From Chelydra serpentina (lineage: Eukaryota > Chordata > Testudines > Chelydridae), in the NCBI GenBank assembly GCA_037349315.1, contig JBAIAC010000030.1:10871501-10935500 (forward strand): DNA of 64,000 nt. The letters run 5' to 3'. Shown piece after piece: positions 10,582 to 19,781 of this stretch. The stretch's first letter is position 1. Every line of letters starts with the position of its first letter. The position numbers and the translations under genes are program-made. The notes below the pieces were generated by a model. The model was not told the origin of the DNA, made no database searches, and saw only the letters and a list, made by a program, of their open reading frames with translations.

Positions 10582-13543
10582 AGGGGCGCTCGAGGCCGGA
10601 GTACCAGTCCATTCCGATCCCGCACTCCTGTTTATGAACCGCCTCTCCCCCTTCTCCCCGGCGTGGTCGAATATCACCACGGACCGCTGGGTTTTACATA
10701 CCATCCAAGGGGGATACCGATTGCAATTCGTCTCCCCGCCCTCCTCCCACCCCGTCCCTCTTCAGGGACCCTTCTCACGAGCAACTCCTTATCCAGGAGG
10801 TGCACGAACTCTTTACTCTGGGAGCGGTGGAGGAGGTCCCAAGGGATCTCAGAGGCAAGGGATTCTACTCCCGTTATTTCCTAATCCCAAAGCCAAAGGG
10901 GGGGCTCCGTCCTATCCTGGACTTACGGGGTCTCAACAAGTTTATGGTAAAGTTGAAATTCCGTATGCTCTCCCTGGGCACCCTTATCCCCTCTATGGAT
11001 CAGGGAGACTGGTACGCCGCCCTCGACATGAAGGACGCGTATTTCCACATTGCCATCTACCCACCTCACAGACGCTTCCTGCGCTTCGTAGTGGGCCAGA
11101 GACATTTCCAGTTCGCGGTCCTGCCATTCGGCCTCTCAACAGCACCGAGAGTCTTCACAAAATGCATGGCAGTGGTAGCAGCCGCCCTTCGGCGTCAAGG
11201 TGTTCAGGTATTCCCCTACCTCGACGACTGGCTCCTCCGTGGCAACTCCGCCAACCAGGTCCAGTCCCACATTCACAAGGCCATGGACATGTTCAACCGT
11301 CTCGGCCTCCTACTAAACATCGAAAAGTCCACTTTGGTCCCAACACAGAGAATAGACTTCATAGGGGCTATACTGGACTCTACCCTCGCCAGGGCTTTCC
11401 TCCCAGAGGCTCGCTTTCAAACGCTTGCAGCCGCCATACGCAGCCTCCAAGCTTTCCCAACTTCGACAGCCCGCTGCTGCCTCAGCCTCATGGGTCATAT
11501 GGCATCATGCACCTTCGTGACAGCCCACGCCAGGTTACGCCTGCGGCCCCTCCAAGCATGGCTGGCCTCCGCATACCGACCACACAGGGACAACCTCGAT
11601 ATGATTCTGACGGTCCCACCGCAAGTCCTAGCCTCCCTCAACTGGTGGCTGGACCCCGCACATGTGATGTCAGGTATTCCCTTTCATCCACCTCAGCCTT
11701 CCCGCACCGTGACTACGGATGCCTCATCCCTCGGCTGGGGGGCTCACCTGCAGAACTTCCAAACGCAGGGCCTGTGGTCGGAGCAAGAGCTGACGTTACA
11801 CATCAATGTCAGAGAACTCCGAGCGGTACGACTCGCCTGCCAAGCCTTTGCTCAGCACCTACAGGGCCGCTGTGTCTCCATCCTTACAGACAACACGACG
11901 GCCATGCATTACATCAACAAACAGGGAGGAGCGCACTCCCTTCCCCTCTGCCGAGAGGCAACTCAGCTCTGGGACTTTTGCATAGCCCGTTCCATTCACC
12001 CCGTGGCCTCGTTTCTCTCAGGAGCCCAGAACACCTTGGCGGACCGCCTGAGCAGGTCCTTTCAAACGCACGAGTGGTCCATTCGGCCAGACGTCATCCA
12101 CTCTGTCTTCCAGAAGTGGGGGTTTCCCCAGATAGATCTCTTCGCGACTCGCGAGAACAGGAAATGCCAAGTGTTCTGCTCCTTTCAGGGTCGCTCCCCA
12201 GGCTCCCTGACAGACGCTTTTCTCCATCCTTGGACAGACAACCTGGCCTATGCCTTCCCACCAGTTCCACTGGTCCACAGGGTCCTGCTCAAGCTACGCA
12301 GGGACAAGGCCAGGGTGATCCTGATTGCTCCAGCGTGGCCCAGGCAACACTGGTATACCACGCTCCTGGAGATGTCCGTGACAGACCCGATCCCTCTTCC
12401 GCGATGGCCGGACCTGATCACGCAGCAGCACGGCAGGATCCAGCATCCCGACCTGCGGTCCCTTCACCTCACGGCGTGGATGCTGCATGGCTGAACCCGT
12501 CGGAGCTGCGATGTTCCAGCCCGGTCCAGCACGTTCTGCTGAGCAGTAGGAAACCCTCCACCAGGTCCACCTACTCAGCTAAGTGGAAACGTTTTTCCTT
12601 GTGGTGTGGCACTCGGGGCCTTGACCCCTTGCAGGTGCCGGTTCACACCATACTGGACTACCTCCTCTCACTAAAGGAGCAGGGTCTGGCTCTCTCGTCG
12701 CTAAAGGTCCACCTAGCGGCAATTTCAGCTTTTCACCCCCGGGACGGGGCGGGTTCTGTTTTCTCCAACCCCATGGTCACTAGGTTCCTTAAGGGGTTAG
12801 AATGGCTACACCCACCGGTGCGCCGCCCGGTCCCTACATGGGACCTCAACCTAGTTATTACCAGGCTCATGGGTGCCCCATTCGAGCCCATGGCCACTTG
12901 TTCCATGCTGTATCTCTCATGGAAAACGGCCTTTCTAGTAGCCATCACCTCGGCTAGACGCGTCTCTGAGCTCAGAGCGCTTACTTCGGAACCACCTTAT
13001 ACGGTGTTCCATAAGGATAAAGTACAGCTCAGGCCACACCCGGCTTTCCTGCCCAAGGTAGTGTCGGCTTTCCATATTAACCAAGACATTTTTCTACCTG
13101 TCTTTTATCCTAAGCCCCATGCCTCCAGGAAGGAGCAGCAACTCCATTCCCTGGATGTCCGGAGAGCCCTCGCCTTCTACATCGAGAGGACAAAGCCCTT
13201 CCGGAAGTCGACCCAGCTGTTCATCGCCGTGGCGGACCGGATGAAAGGCCTTCCCGTCTCTTCCCAGCGCATCTCGTCATGGATCACGTCGTGCATCCGC
13301 ACATGCTATGACTTGGCAGGTGTCCCCACCATGCACACTACGGCCCACTCTACCCGAGCTCAGGCCTCGTCGTCTGCCTTCCTGGCACACATACCTATAC
13401 AAGACATTTGTAGGGCCGCGACATGGTCGTCAGTACACACTTTTGCCTCGCACTATGCCATAGTGCAACATTCTAGAGACGACGCCGCTTTTGGTTCGGC
13501 GGTCCTAAACTCTGCTGTATCACAATCCGACCCCGCCTCCTAG
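10487..13543 (+). CDS. DIRS tyrosine recombinase ORF (recombinase domain in C-terminal third)
   Basis: A single frame stays open for 1018 codons. Codons about 35-85 encode the RT N-terminus. Codons about 105-660 run beneath the RT/RNase H frame and are compositionally odd (Pro, Ser, Gly and Arg-rich). Codons about 660-1005 are a clear tyrosine recombinase: ARRVSEL with catalytic R825, HSTR (H954, R957), W980 in the H/W position and nucleophile Y990 in FASHYA. The N-terminal core-binding part starts near STRSTYSAKWKRF. The enzyme would integrate the circular cDNA at a short core. The true start of the recombinase protein is unknown. Overlap of the RT and recombinase frames is normal in DIRS elements. 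The ORF ends 15 bases before the internal complementary region. Confidence 0.88.
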   Translation: MVEGVGDSNLAGRPARGRAPTSHRRGPNKIFEGALEAGVPVHSDPALLFMNRLSPFSPAWSNITTDRWVLHTIQGGYRLQFVSPPSSHPVPLQGPFSRATPYPGGARTLYSGSGGGGPKGSQRQGILLPLFPNPKAKGGAPSYPGLTGSQQVYGKVEIPYALPGHPYPLYGSGRLVRRPRHEGRVFPHCHLPTSQTLPALRSGPETFPVRGPAIRPLNSTESLHKMHGSGSSRPSASRCSGIPLPRRLAPPWQLRQPGPVPHSQGHGHVQPSRPPTKHRKVHFGPNTENRLHRGYTGLYPRQGFPPRGSLSNACSRHTQPPSFPNFDSPLLPQPHGSYGIMHLRDSPRQVTPAAPPSMAGLRIPTTQGQPRYDSDGPTASPSLPQLVAGPRTCDVRYSLSSTSAFPHRDYGCLIPRLGGSPAELPNAGPVVGARADVTHQCQRTPSGTTRLPSLCSAPTGPLCLHPYRQHDGHALHQQTGRSALPSPLPRGNSALGLLHSPFHSPRGLVSLRSPEHLGGPPEQVLSNARVVHSARRHPLCLPEVGVSPDRSLRDSREQEMPSVLLLSGSLPRLPDRRFSPSLDRQPGLCLPTSSTGPQGPAQATQGQGQGDPDCSSVAQATLVYHAPGDVRDRPDPSSAMAGPDHAAARQDPASRPAVPSPHGVDAAWLNPSELRCSSPVQHVLLSSRKPSTRSTYSAKWKRFSLWCGTRGLDPLQVPVHTILDYLLSLKEQGLALSSLKVHLAAISAFHPRDGAGSVFSNPMVTRFLKGLEWLHPPVRRPVPTWDLNLVITRLMGAPFEPMATCSMLYLSWKTAFLVAITSARRVSELRALTSEPPYTVFHKDKVQLRPHPAFLPKVVSAFHINQDIFLPVFYPKPHASRKEQQLHSLDVRRALAFYIERTKPFRKSTQLFIAVADRMKGLPVSSQRISSWITSCIRTCYDLAGVPTMHTTAHSTRAQASSSAFLAHIPIQDICRAATWSSVHTFASHYAIVQHSRDDAAFGSAVLNSAVSQSDPAS
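10590..10755 (+). other. RT amino-terminal segment, in the recombinase reading frame
   Basis: Residues about 35-85 of the frame opened at 10487 (NRLSPFSPAW through GYRLQF) match the region that precedes the fingers of DIRS reverse transcriptases. In frame with it downstream there is only non-RT sequence, while the RT continues one base further on (PSHEQLLIQEVHELF). Joining the two needs a +1 shift somewhere in the C-rich stretch at about 10735-10770. This is either a one-base indel in this copy or a translational frameshift. Confidence 0.7.
10638..12494 (+). CDS. DIRS reverse transcriptase / RNase H / Dam-like methyltransferase polyprotein
   Basis: The frame is open from just after a stop at 10635-10637. 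It has no ATG before the RT; the first alternative start is GTG at 10800, from which residues are counted. The RT shows LDMKDAY (D76), LPFGLSTAP and the catalytic YLDD (140-143). RNase H shows TTDAS (D307), E339, D364 and D415, a complete acidic tetrad. The C-terminal 110 residues (IDLFATREN from 445, PP at 487-488, IAPAWPRQHW) resemble the phage Dam-type N6-adenine methyltransferase domain known in DIRS1 elements, although the canonical (D/N)PPY is here FPPVP. The protein makes cDNA from the element RNA. Translation probably depends on frameshifting or re-initiation from the overlapping upstream frame, because the RT N-terminus is encoded in that other frame. Confidence 0.9.
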   Translation, partial: TASPPSPRRGRISPRTAGFYIPSKGDTDCNSSPRPPPTPSLFRDPSHEQLLIQEVHELFTLGAVEEVPRDLRGKGFYSRYFLIPKPKGGLRPILDLRGLNKFMVKLKFRMLSLGTLIPSMDQGDWYAALDMKDAYFHIAIYPPHRRFLRFVVGQRHFQFAVLPFGLSTAPRVFTKCMAVVAAALRRQGVQVFPYLDDWLLRGNSANQVQSHIHKAMDMFNRLGLLLNIEKSTLVPTQRIDFIGAILDSTLARAFLPEARFQTLAAAIRSLQAFPTSTARCCLSLMGHMASCTFVTAHARLRLRPLQAWLASAYRPHRDNLDMILTVPPQVLASLNWWLDPAHVMSGIPFHPPQPSRTVTTDASSLGWGAHLQNFQTQGLWSEQELTLHINVRELRAVRLACQAFAQHLQGRCVSILTDNTTAMHYINKQGGAHSLPLCREATQLWDFCIARSIHPVASFLSGAQNTLADRLSRSFQTHEWSIRPDVIHSVFQKWGFPQIDLFATRENRKCQVFCSFQGRSPGSLTDAFLHPWTDNLAYAFPPVPLVHRVLLKLRRDKARVILIAPAWPRQHWYTTLLEMSVTDPIPLPRWPDLITQQHGRIQHPDLRSLHLTAWMLHG

Positions 13544-13558
13544 GAATGGCTTGGGAGT

Positions 13559-13660
13559 CACCTAACTGGAATACATATGAGCAAGCACTCGAAGAAGAAA
13601 ACACGGTTACTCACCGTAGTAAATAGTGTTCTTCGAGATGTGTTGCTCATATGTATTCCA
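13559..13660 (+). repeat. DIRS internal complementary region (circle-junction copy)
   Basis: Bases 13559-13599 are the exact reverse complement of the left tip 7569-7609. Bases 13596-13660 are the exact reverse complement of the right tip ending at 13908. The two halves overlap by AGAA, the complement of the TTCT core. In the DIRS replication model this region templates the joining of both ends so that a circular DNA forms. Its exact agreement with both tips supports a recently active copy. Confidence 0.93.
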
Positions 13661-13696
13661 AACCCGCCCCCCTTCCCCACTGTCGGAGTAGCCGGC

Positions 13697-13862
13697 AAGA
13701 AGGAACTGAGGGGGCGATGGGCCGGCTGCAGTATATATCGGGGCACCTAACGGCGCCACTCCAGGGGGCGCCAGCCGGCCCACCGAGTGTTGCTAGGGTA
13801 AAAATCTTCCGACGATCGTGCACGCCGCGCGCGCACACCTAACTGGAATACATATGAGCAAC
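13697..13862 (-). repeat. DIRS right inverted terminal repeat
   Basis: This is a perfect 166-bp inverse of 7584-7749. About 46 further bases (13863-13908, ending GTGTTTTCT) form the right tip that is absent from the left end and is represented in the internal complementary region. Confidence 0.93.
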
Positions 13863-13908
13863 ACATCTCGAAGAACACTATTTACTACGGTGAGTAACCG
13901 TGTTTTCT

Positions 13909-15671
13909 AAAGCTTTTTTAAAAAAAAATCTTTGCTAAAAACTTATCGTTGACTACAGAGGGAACATTATAATCTAGTTTCTCTTGGGGCACCAGATACA
14001 CTAAGTTTATCCTGCCCTGCACTTATCCGGTGGTCTCTACAAAGTCCTTTGCTTATAGGCAATTTCCAACATCAAAGTCGTTAAAGAGAGTACAAGCTTA
14101 GTATAGCAGTTTCCCTGCAAATAGCAGGGTTCTAAGACAATCATCTCTTTTTCTCTTCCTTATTCAGCTGAGACATCCGTTATTTCTTTGGAAGATCACA
14201 GAGAGTCTGTAATTAAATAAAACTGCTGAGTAAACAGTTATGAATTATATTGAAATGTATAAGGCCCTTTGTAAATTCACGGGGGCTCAATTTTCAAAAC
14301 ATTGTCCAGTTTGTCATGTGACCCATGTGTATGTAAATATGAGTTGTGTTGCTAAATCACCCCTCATTTCCTTGCAGTTTTACTCCATTGTATCTCTCAT
14401 GTTTTCTTCCATGATGCATTAGTGTTCTAGGGAATATCACTCCAGAGTAATCTTTTTCTAGCTAAAATGCATTATGCTCAAAAAGAGAAAAAAAAAAGAC
14501 GCTCACAGTATACACTGAAATATGAGATTTCTAAGTAATGTATGATTCAGTAATCTAAATAGATAGATATGATATATACTATAAATCTAAAATCACAGAA
14601 TATTCAATTCAGTTTTATATTCAGGAATAAATATTTGTAAGGAAATATCCAACATCAAGCTAGATAAATCCCCATGCCTTCAGCAGCATAGCATTTTCTT
14701 TATAGGTTGGTACTGAAACCTGGTTTTCTTTCTGATTTTTTTCAGTTATTTTGTGTGTATATTGTGCATTAGAAAAAGCCCCCAGTGTTATACATTGCAT
14801 TAAAGAATATTCTTGTCATTTGCAGCCAAGCAGAGAATACTGACAGACTTCAGCCCTAAGTAGGATTAAGTTGAGTATCAGACTGTGGGCGTACTGTTGC
14901 ATTTCTTGTTATCTGAAAGTCTGAGACTTTAGTGTTGTTGACATCTGGAGTATTTCTCAATGTGTTTGTATAATGTGTTTTATTCTCTCTCCATTATTGA
15001 TCATATAGCCATTTGCCATTGCAGTCAGCTTTTTCCAAATGTTTGTAACCTCAGTTTTATTAGTTCCTTTTACACTTTAGCAATTCTGTATTTGCTAAAA
15101 TTGTCCTCAACAAACAGTGATTATGTGAGAGTCAAAGGTTCAAGAGCAGACTTAAGACAATCAGAAATGGGACCCAGTGCACATGGAAAATGTTGATGAG
15201 GTGATTCATTTGAATTTCAGAGACCATCTTCAGACCAGCCCTGCCAGAAGATAGAATGACAGGCTGCTAAATGAGCTCCTTACCTCTCCAGCTAACTGTA
15301 AAGTGCAGATTATTGGCTGTTAGAGTGGTGGCAGGCAGAAAATGAAGTATAGATACACTTAAAATGTATTTGTGTGTTGGGGGACATTCGGGGGTCTGAG
15401 TGAACACCAATGAAATTGTTTAGAATTATGTACTTTAGGTTGGGCACTTGTATTAACAGACACTGTAAAGCAGAGAAAACAGTCTATAAACAATAAATCT
15501 GTTTTTGCTCAGTGGCCCAGATCCAATGGCTACTGAAGAATCCTTCCATTGACTTCAGTGGATACAGATTCAGGCCATCTATAATAGTCACCTGTGGGTT
15601 TGTTTGTTTTTTAAATGAATTGGGTATCACAATAGCTAATTTTATCTCAATAAACCACAATTGAGAGATTC
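13909..15671. other. AT-rich DNA without a strong feature
   Basis: No gene is supported. The only structure is a weak foldback at 15518-15584, where GGCCCAGATCCA is inverted as TGGATACAGATTCAGGCC around CATTGACTTCAGTGG. It resembles a remnant of a small reptile foldback repeat. Confidence 0.45.
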
Positions 15672-15874
15672 CATCTTCTTCTTAAGTATCAGAGGGGTAG
15701 CCATGTTAGTCTGGATCTGTAGAAGAGACAGAGTCCTGTGGCACCTTATAGACTAACATCTGACCTTACAGACATGCATCTGAAGAAGTGGGTATTCACC
15801 CATGAAAGCTTATGCTCCAATATGTCTGTTAGTCTATAAGGTGCCACAGGACTCTCTGTCGCATCTTCTTATTA
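15672..15874. mobile_element. Palindromic Penelope-like 3'-end insertion with TSD
   Basis: Flanking direct repeats CATCTTCTTCTTA (15672-15684) and CATCTTCTTATTA (15862-15874) match at 12 of 13 positions. The left arm starts AGTATCAGAGGGGTAGCC and runs to ACTAACA. The right arm repeats it inverted (TGTTAGTCTATAAGGTGCC...) but is truncated at its end. Between the arms is a hammerhead-like core (see separate entry). The Penelope-like assignment rests on memory of vertebrate Penelope 3' ends. Confidence 0.65.
15773..15830 (+). ncRNA. Hammerhead-ribozyme-like core inside the repeat
   Basis: CTGAAGA (15780-15786, the CUGANGA box) is followed by a stem GTGGGT/ACCCAT with loop ATTC, then GAAA (15804-15807), then a tiny GC-TTAT-GC hairpin and TC. 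These are the conserved parts of a type I hammerhead in the right order. Flanking CAGACAT (15770-15776ish) and ATGTCTG could pair as an outer helix I, but the bases next to the core do not pair well. Penelope-like elements are known to carry minimal hammerheads. Activity is not shown by the sequence. Confidence 0.45.
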
Positions 15875-18800
15875 ATCTGTGACTTTGGATATAGTAGAAC
15901 ATTATTGTGTAGTTGGACTGTCCATCATTACTGTCAGTATCTTGAGTACAGTGAACTGGTGCATGGTGAGTGTATTAAAAAAAAAAGTGATCAAAAACCC
16001 TTACAACAGAAAGTATTTTTTTTATAATTTTTCATACAGGCAACCTTTGATTCTTCACAAGCTTGTAGGAAAAGTTGTGTGCTAATCAACAGGAACACAA
16101 TTTATTTTGTGTTTGCCTAACAGTGATTTCACAAAGTGACCTACTTTAATAGATTTTTTTTTCAAGGTTTTAATTTGTTTCACTATGGCTAGTTTTAAGT
16201 TTCTCTGAAATCTTAAGATCGGTTTTGCTTACTCAGCTACTTGGGTGTTTTTCATTGCTGAAGTCTCTTGAGCCAGATAGTCTGTGAAAGCCCAGCAGCA
16301 TAGCTACTGTAAAAATAAACATTTAGAATCCCCAGTCTCTTTTTATTTTAAGTTACTATGACACATTCTGCTTTAGAATAGATGTATTTATTTAACACGT
16401 GTCATTTGTACCAAAGCCTTTTATAACAGATTGATGAAAGGCAAGGCCATGAACCACCAATAGAAAGGTCAAGAGAATATGGTCAATAATTATGTGATCA
16501 TGTTGCAACTTCAGGCAACAGGCCCTCTACATTGCCACAGTTTATCAGGCTATGCCATGAGATGGACAGAATTGTAGCTGACACAGCATGTGTGTTAGAT
16601 CTTTATCAGGAAGCTTTAACACAGAAACTTATTCCAGTAATGTGAAATGCACAACATAGAGTACAGGGAGGCAAAATAAATGAGTTCAGTTTCACAATTG
16701 TTAAATTGGAAGTATCTACTGCAGCAGCCTTAAGAACAGATCTAAATTGTAAAGAGTCTGATTGTTAAATGATTACAATCATTTACTGCCATAGGCTATA
16801 AAAATTAAAAAGGTCTAAGTGCTTCTTTCAGACAGAGATGCAGAGACTAATTTTACATGAATGCATATCCTAACAAGATTAGCTGGCTTATTCAGGCGTA
16901 TGAATTGCACTTTTGTTCTTTGTGTTGAACAAGCTTGTATCATCAGAGTCACTCTGTGCTTAACATGATTTCAATCAGTCCCTTACTTTCAAAGTATGTT
17001 CTCTCTTCTCGCTCTCTCTTACTTTTTTAGCACAGGACCTCTGAGATTTTCCGTTGTGTTCAGTATTTTATGCTCTCAATTTGAATTCTCCATTTCTTCT
17101 GTTTATATTTTCTCCTATTAATGGCATTATTTAAAATGGCAATGGAACATGATGCCTTAGCTCAATAATATGGAGCTACTGTGCTAAGTAAAAATGGAAA
17201 TGATCCATTTTTTAACAGCATTTGCATTGTTTCACTATTTGCTGTGTGCTTACCACTTCAATTAGGCCATTAGGTCAGCCTCCATTCATACTGCAGTTAT
17301 ACAAGGAACAAAGAATTCTTTCCTCTCACGGAATTAAAGATTGATTTTATATGTTGGCTAATCTATTGATGGTGAAACATTGAAAAAGAATAGATTACTG
17401 TGAATAGGGAAAAAAATCAATTCTTCTGAAATTTCCTTAGCTTCTGAGATCAAGCACAGTCTGCTTTTTTATGTTTTATAAAGCAGTTTGGTTGAAAAAC
17501 CATTAAAGGCATTAATGCTTTTGTCATTTTAGATGGATTACAAAGTCTTTAATGTATTATACTCCAATATACATTTAAGGAAGCTGAGTAGAATTTTGTT
17601 TTGGAATAACTGAAGTAAAATTGTCTTGTTTCCAGAAGGCATTTTCAGAAAATTAAGACTACATTAAGTCTTTAATTATAATACATCACTAACAGGTTTA
17701 TTTTAGTGGTGCATCTGTATACTGCACTTAACTATGTATCAGTGTTTCAATTGTAAATGCTTATTTTCAATTTCAGTGGTTTATACCTCACTGTAAAATT
17801 TTGGGTTAAAACATGATAGGTAAGGTCTCAAAGGCAGTGCAAAGGTTTTTTTCCAAACGTTTATTTATTTTAAATAACATGATTGAGACATCTAAAACTC
17901 AATGTTCATTTTTATATTCTGTTCTTTTTAACGTTGCTTTGGAAGTTATGCAATAGAATATAGTTTTGTTAACAATTGTTTCCACTGTGCATGTATTATT
18001 ATTATTTTTTTTAGTTAATATTTACATTGCTTTAGCATCCAAAGGCCAAAAAGGCCAGGGCTTGATGCGTTATAAACATATAATAAATGACAATCTGTGT
18101 TCACGAAGAGCTTCTGTATGTATGTGCATGGGTGCACACATACACACATTTTTACAATTCTAGAACTGCTTATGAGTGCTGAACTGTAGTGGTTTTGTAC
18201 GTTTTGTTTCATTCTGTGATTGCTGGATGATTTTTCAAGGAAAAACATCAAAAAAATTCTTTTTTTAATTGACTGGACTTGGGAAACCGATAAAACAAGA
18301 ATGAAGCTTACTAATTATAAGTTATGTTAATACTGCTTATTGTTATATTTTCCCTTGGCTAATTTCATCTGAATTTCATCTGCAGTATTCCTTTGAGAGA
18401 TCCTGAAAAATGCCGTTCCTTCCCGGGCGTTTATACGCTTCTTATACTTGTGCACTGCCATCAAACCTTCTCTGTCATTTGGCCAAACCATACATATTTA
18501 AATCATTTAATCTTATAAAAAACACAGAGAGGGAAATAAACTGGCCAGTTTGAACAGGAGAAACTGTGTAGGCAAACAAGTCACTTTTAAAACTTCTTAA
18601 AGAGTAATGCAAACAATATAGAAAGAAGAAAAACTGCTAAGAAGCATGATAAAGTTTAAGAGTCAGGCATAAAGCTTTAGTGGAAAAATGGCTTAAATTC
18701 TCTCTAATTTACTTCACTGTCCTTAGCAAAGGGCTTTGCCTTTATGGTGGTGAAGTCTATGTAAGTCCCTGGAGAAATAAGACTTGACACAGGCTGCCTC

Positions 18801-18889
18801 CTGTTGCTTGGCATCTATACTATTATAAAATGTTTTAACTTTGTAATAAGTAAGTTTTGTACTCGACATCTTCTAGTATATCTATGATA
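15875..18889. other. AT-rich DNA without a recognised feature
   Basis: No coding or repeat signature is recognised. Several T-rich and A-rich runs occur. Short frames such as 17966-18163 have no support. Confidence 0.45.
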
Positions 18890-19080
18890 ATGGCTGTTTG
18901 TTGACAAGTTACCAGGGAAAGGGCCTTCACTGAAGCACCTTGATAACCACTAAGGAGCTGCCATTCAGTCTTTACCAGCTTTAACAGCTCAAATCTTTCC
19001 TGGTTCCTGTTGCTAGATACAAATTGCTGTATAGCTTAAAGGCATGTTCTTACCTTTCTTAATAAAGTTAAGATTGTATT
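18890..19080 (+). repeat. Unclassified dispersed repeat, copy A
   Basis: The sequence from about TTTGTTGACAAGTTACC through GGGCCTTCACTGAAGC, TTCCTGGTTCCTGTTG and AATTGCTGTATAGC to the AATAAAGTTAAGATT end matches, with divergence, 20835-20995 in the same orientation. It could be an old interspersed repeat or a local duplication. I do not recognise the family. Confidence 0.5.
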
Positions 19081-19781
19081 TCCACCAATTATACCAAGAA
19101 GTGGGTTCTCAACCAGTAACGTCCACCACTGCATATGACCCTCCTTCTCCATTATATTGTACCCTCAACAATCAAGAAAATGACTCTCTAATTAGATGTG
19201 TGGTGCAGTATTTATTAATAGCTGTCACAATCAGTTACTGGTGGACCATGAGAAGAAGGGAATTCTACAAGTAGGAACTCTTCAAGGAGACTAACTGTCT
19301 GGCAGCCTGGCTGGAGTACAGCCCTTTAAGCTAACTGGCACTTCCCCTCTGATCTCAACTGCTTTGACAGGGCATATAAGGAGAGGCAGTCCCAAACTAT
19401 TGAGGGTTTTATCTATTATAACCAGCACCTTGAATTGCTGTGTGGAGCACTAATGCAATGTCCTGAAGATGGCTTTAGCTATTGGAAAGGAGGAACTGCT
19501 TTCTGCACTAGATGAAGCTTCCAAATGGTCTTTGGGGATAGGCAAATATCTTTGTATACTAAAGCCCAAATACTGATGTATGACTTTAGGTACAACCCTG
19601 AGCAAGGAATGGTCCATAAACTGCACCACCCCAGCAGTAGCCCCAACAGGAATTGTGCCTTAGGGAAACACTTCTCAGTCACAATTCATCTACTTCCTCC
19701 TTGCTCTTAGAGATAGTAGTTTAGTGCTGGCCTCTGCCAGAAATAAAGGCCTGATTTAGAAAGGTACTTAAGCATGTAAGT
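19081..19781. other. Unannotated DNA between repeat copy A and the GC-rich MITE
   Basis: No gene or recognisable repeat is seen. Confidence 0.4.

Larger units (their letters stand above)
7569..13908 (+). mobile_element. Near-intact DIRS1-type (tyrosine recombinase) retrotransposon
   Basis: This 6.3-kb unit is GC- and CpG-rich in AT-rich DNA and carries every DIRS hallmark. It has a gag-like ORF, RT plus RNase H with YLDD and D-E-D-D residues, a tyrosine recombinase with R, HxxR, W and Y in order, inverted terminal repeats, and an internal complementary region at 13559-13660. That region is the reverse complement of the left tip followed by the reverse complement of the right tip. The tips share a TTCT core (7569-7572 and 13905-13908), and there is no longer target-site duplication, as expected for recombinase-mediated insertion. 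Perfect 166-bp ITRs, preserved CpGs and long open frames indicate a young copy. One defect is suspected: the RT N-terminus lies in a different frame from the rest of RT. Confidence 0.95.

Noticed and set aside
8538..10704. Many long minus-strand and alternate-frame ORFs across the DIRS gag region
   Set aside because: They are shadows of a GC-rich, RS- and Pro-rich coding region; no domain is recognisable.
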